Below, in pieces: positions 19,157 to 20,357 of a stretch of DNA of 20,357 nt (its first letter is position 1; each line of letters begins with the position of its first letter). The stretch is taken from NCBI GenBank assembly GCA_004151065.3, contig NWUY0300024195.1, positions 12,009 to 32,365 of the forward strand, given 5' to 3'. The notes below the pieces were generated by a model that saw only the letters and a program-made list of their open reading frames with translations, did not search any database and was not told the origin of the DNA. The translations under genes were made by a program, and so were the position numbers. The stretch is from Larix sibirica. Its lineage: Eukaryota > Streptophyta > Pinopsida > Pinales > Pinaceae.

Positions 19157-19487
19157 TGTTAGAGTAAATATCCCTCATAAAGCATGTTCTGATGATTCTA
19201 ATGGGACAAACCACACTCAAATCCACCTCCTAAGTCAACCATGAGTCAAAACCCTAAATTTTGGGGCACTTCCCTAATTTGAGGGCGCATTCCCTAATTT
19301 GGGGGAGTTTCACCCTGATTTTAGGAGGAGTTTAGTTAGAACTAGACTTGCTCCACTAATTTAGTTCTAATTGAACACTAACTAACCCATAAAACTCATT
19401 AGCGCCCCAGTTAGTTCAGTAGTGCCCTTGTTGACTGATTTTAGCTGACTTGCATGCTCCTTCAGTTAAACTAAGTGATTAGTGAAA
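19157..19487 (+). mobile_element. 3' LTR, truncated
   Basis: It aligns to the first approximately 330 bases of the 5' LTR (same TGTTAGAGTAAATA start, shared GAGTCAACCATGAGTCAAAA and CAGTTA-rich part) with about 40 differences counted by eye. Homology ends near AAGTGATTAGTGA at about 19487. The second half of the LTR is missing, so no target-site duplication can be checked. Confidence 0.85.
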
Positions 19488-20357
19488 TCTTATAGAATGT
19501 GGATTGGATCCCTAGAGATCCAAATTTGATGAAAAAATGGACTCTTGCACATCATAAGCTAAGACTTATAGATATGAATCCCTAAAAGGAAGATCTAAAG
19601 ATTAAAATTGCAGATCTGAAGTTGCAAATTGCATATATGTCTCGATTAAGGATTGATGAGGCTTTAGAGTTGCAATGGGTGTCAGAACACCCTTGGGAGA
19701 TATGTCATATGAAAGGTTCATAGTCTTTTATTTGTATTGCTTGACCTTTAATTTGGTTTCACTTAATTGACTGGATAACCTATTGCATTGGAACTGTAAC
19801 TAGATATAGATTTAGATAATTAAGCATTGGATTAGGCTTGTATTTCTCATTGATTGCATGTAATGGTTGAGTGAATTCTTGTTGAGATAGTTGGCTAGAT
19901 GGATTCCATAGATTTGAAATAGATACAAGGACCTCCCATGCCAATTGTGATTCTATGATTGGATCAACAGTGACATTGGGGGTTATTTAGATGATTATAA
20001 TATTTACCAAGACCTATTGCTAAAGCATATTCATTCCTTTTTGTACCCCTTTTGAAGAATTGAAAGAGTTAACAGTGGATGGCCACTCCATATTCTGATA
20101 GGACTCGGATGTGGTGGCTACAAACTTGTCCTTTACATCCATATGGGAGTTTAAACACTTACCCGAAGACAATTTGAGAACATTCTTGTTTTGGATAGCA
20201 TAATCCCCCAACAAATAGAGGATTATAACCCTAGGAGTGGAGGTGTTATTACAATGGACCAACCTCTACATGAACTATGGATTCTGAAATAGCCATCAAA
20301 GCAGCCTTTTCTGTAACAACCCTCATAATGAAATAAAAGGGGTAAAATAATAAAAAG
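19488..20357. other. right flank, unrecognised, possibly further gene relics
   Basis: On the + strand, about 19497-19723 reads as one frame with a single stop (DPNLMKKWTLAHHKLRLIDM, then KIADLKLQIAYMSRLRIDEA and LELQWVSEHPWEI). On the - strand, 20262-20020 is open (NKNVLKLSSGKCLNSHMDV, SYQNMEWPSTVNSF), and just upstream in another frame there is MRVVTEKAALMAISESIVHV from an ATG near 20327. Composition is coding-like but I recognise no family. The rest, 19724-20019, shows nothing I can name. Confidence 0.35.

Noticed and set aside
1-20357. CRISPR array, tRNA or rRNA genes, or a novel defence-like gene system
   Set aside because: No regularly spaced repeat-spacer array, cloverleaf or conserved rRNA block was seen; the direct repeats present are tandem without unique spacers, and the context is plant nuclear DNA.

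Overview
The window looks like nuclear DNA of a vascular plant with a large, repeat-rich genome; a gymnosperm or other big-genome seed plant would fit, but the sequence does not settle the species. The reasons are: AT-rich non-coding DNA; decayed, intron-containing relics of plant nuclear genes (exportin-4, a LONESOME HIGHWAY-type bHLH factor, a PLS-type PPR protein, an RCC1-repeat protein); and Ty1/copia-type LTR retrotransposon sequence with an initiator-Met-tRNA-like primer site. I found no intact protein-coding gene.

Left part (1-7290): a microsatellite and AT-rich DNA, then two adjacent exons of an exportin-4 relic on the + strand (1007-1415). On the - strand three unrelated relics follow head to tail: the C-terminal half of an LHW-like bHLH gene (3241-4320, perhaps to about 4830), a PPR fragment (5041-5366) and the first three exons of an RCC1-repeat gene (5366-6480). 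Introns with recognisable splice sites are kept, so these are DNA-level copies and not retrocopies. All carry stops and frameshifts. The RCC1 reading passes directly into the PPR reading near 5366, so the block is a mosaic of gene fragments.

Middle (7291-13167): a 549-base flank, then a decayed Copia element (5' LTR from 7840, primer site 8498, gag, protease, integrase). It is interrupted at 11009 by about 2.2 kb of unrelated, non-coding, repeat-bearing DNA that starts like an LTR (TGTAATATCCC). A single N lies at 13168.

Right part (13169-19487): from the first base after the N the sequence repeats 7291-10500 at a constant offset of 5878, with no difference that I could see over 3210 bases. 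From 16379 it becomes an approximately 11% diverged relative that continues through integrase, reverse transcriptase, RNase H, a polypurine tract and a truncated 3' LTR (19157-19487). A second single N at 17685 again falls where homologous sequence restarts: the reverse-transcriptase segment from 17311 begins again at 17686. Both Ns therefore look like contig joins, and the apparent tandem Copia pair may be partly an assembly product.

End (19488-20357): unrecognised sequence with two short open stretches that could be further gene relics. Nothing here works as an operon. The coherent functional layout is the Copia order LTR-gag-PR-IN-RT-RH-LTR, inactive through many stops and frameshifts.
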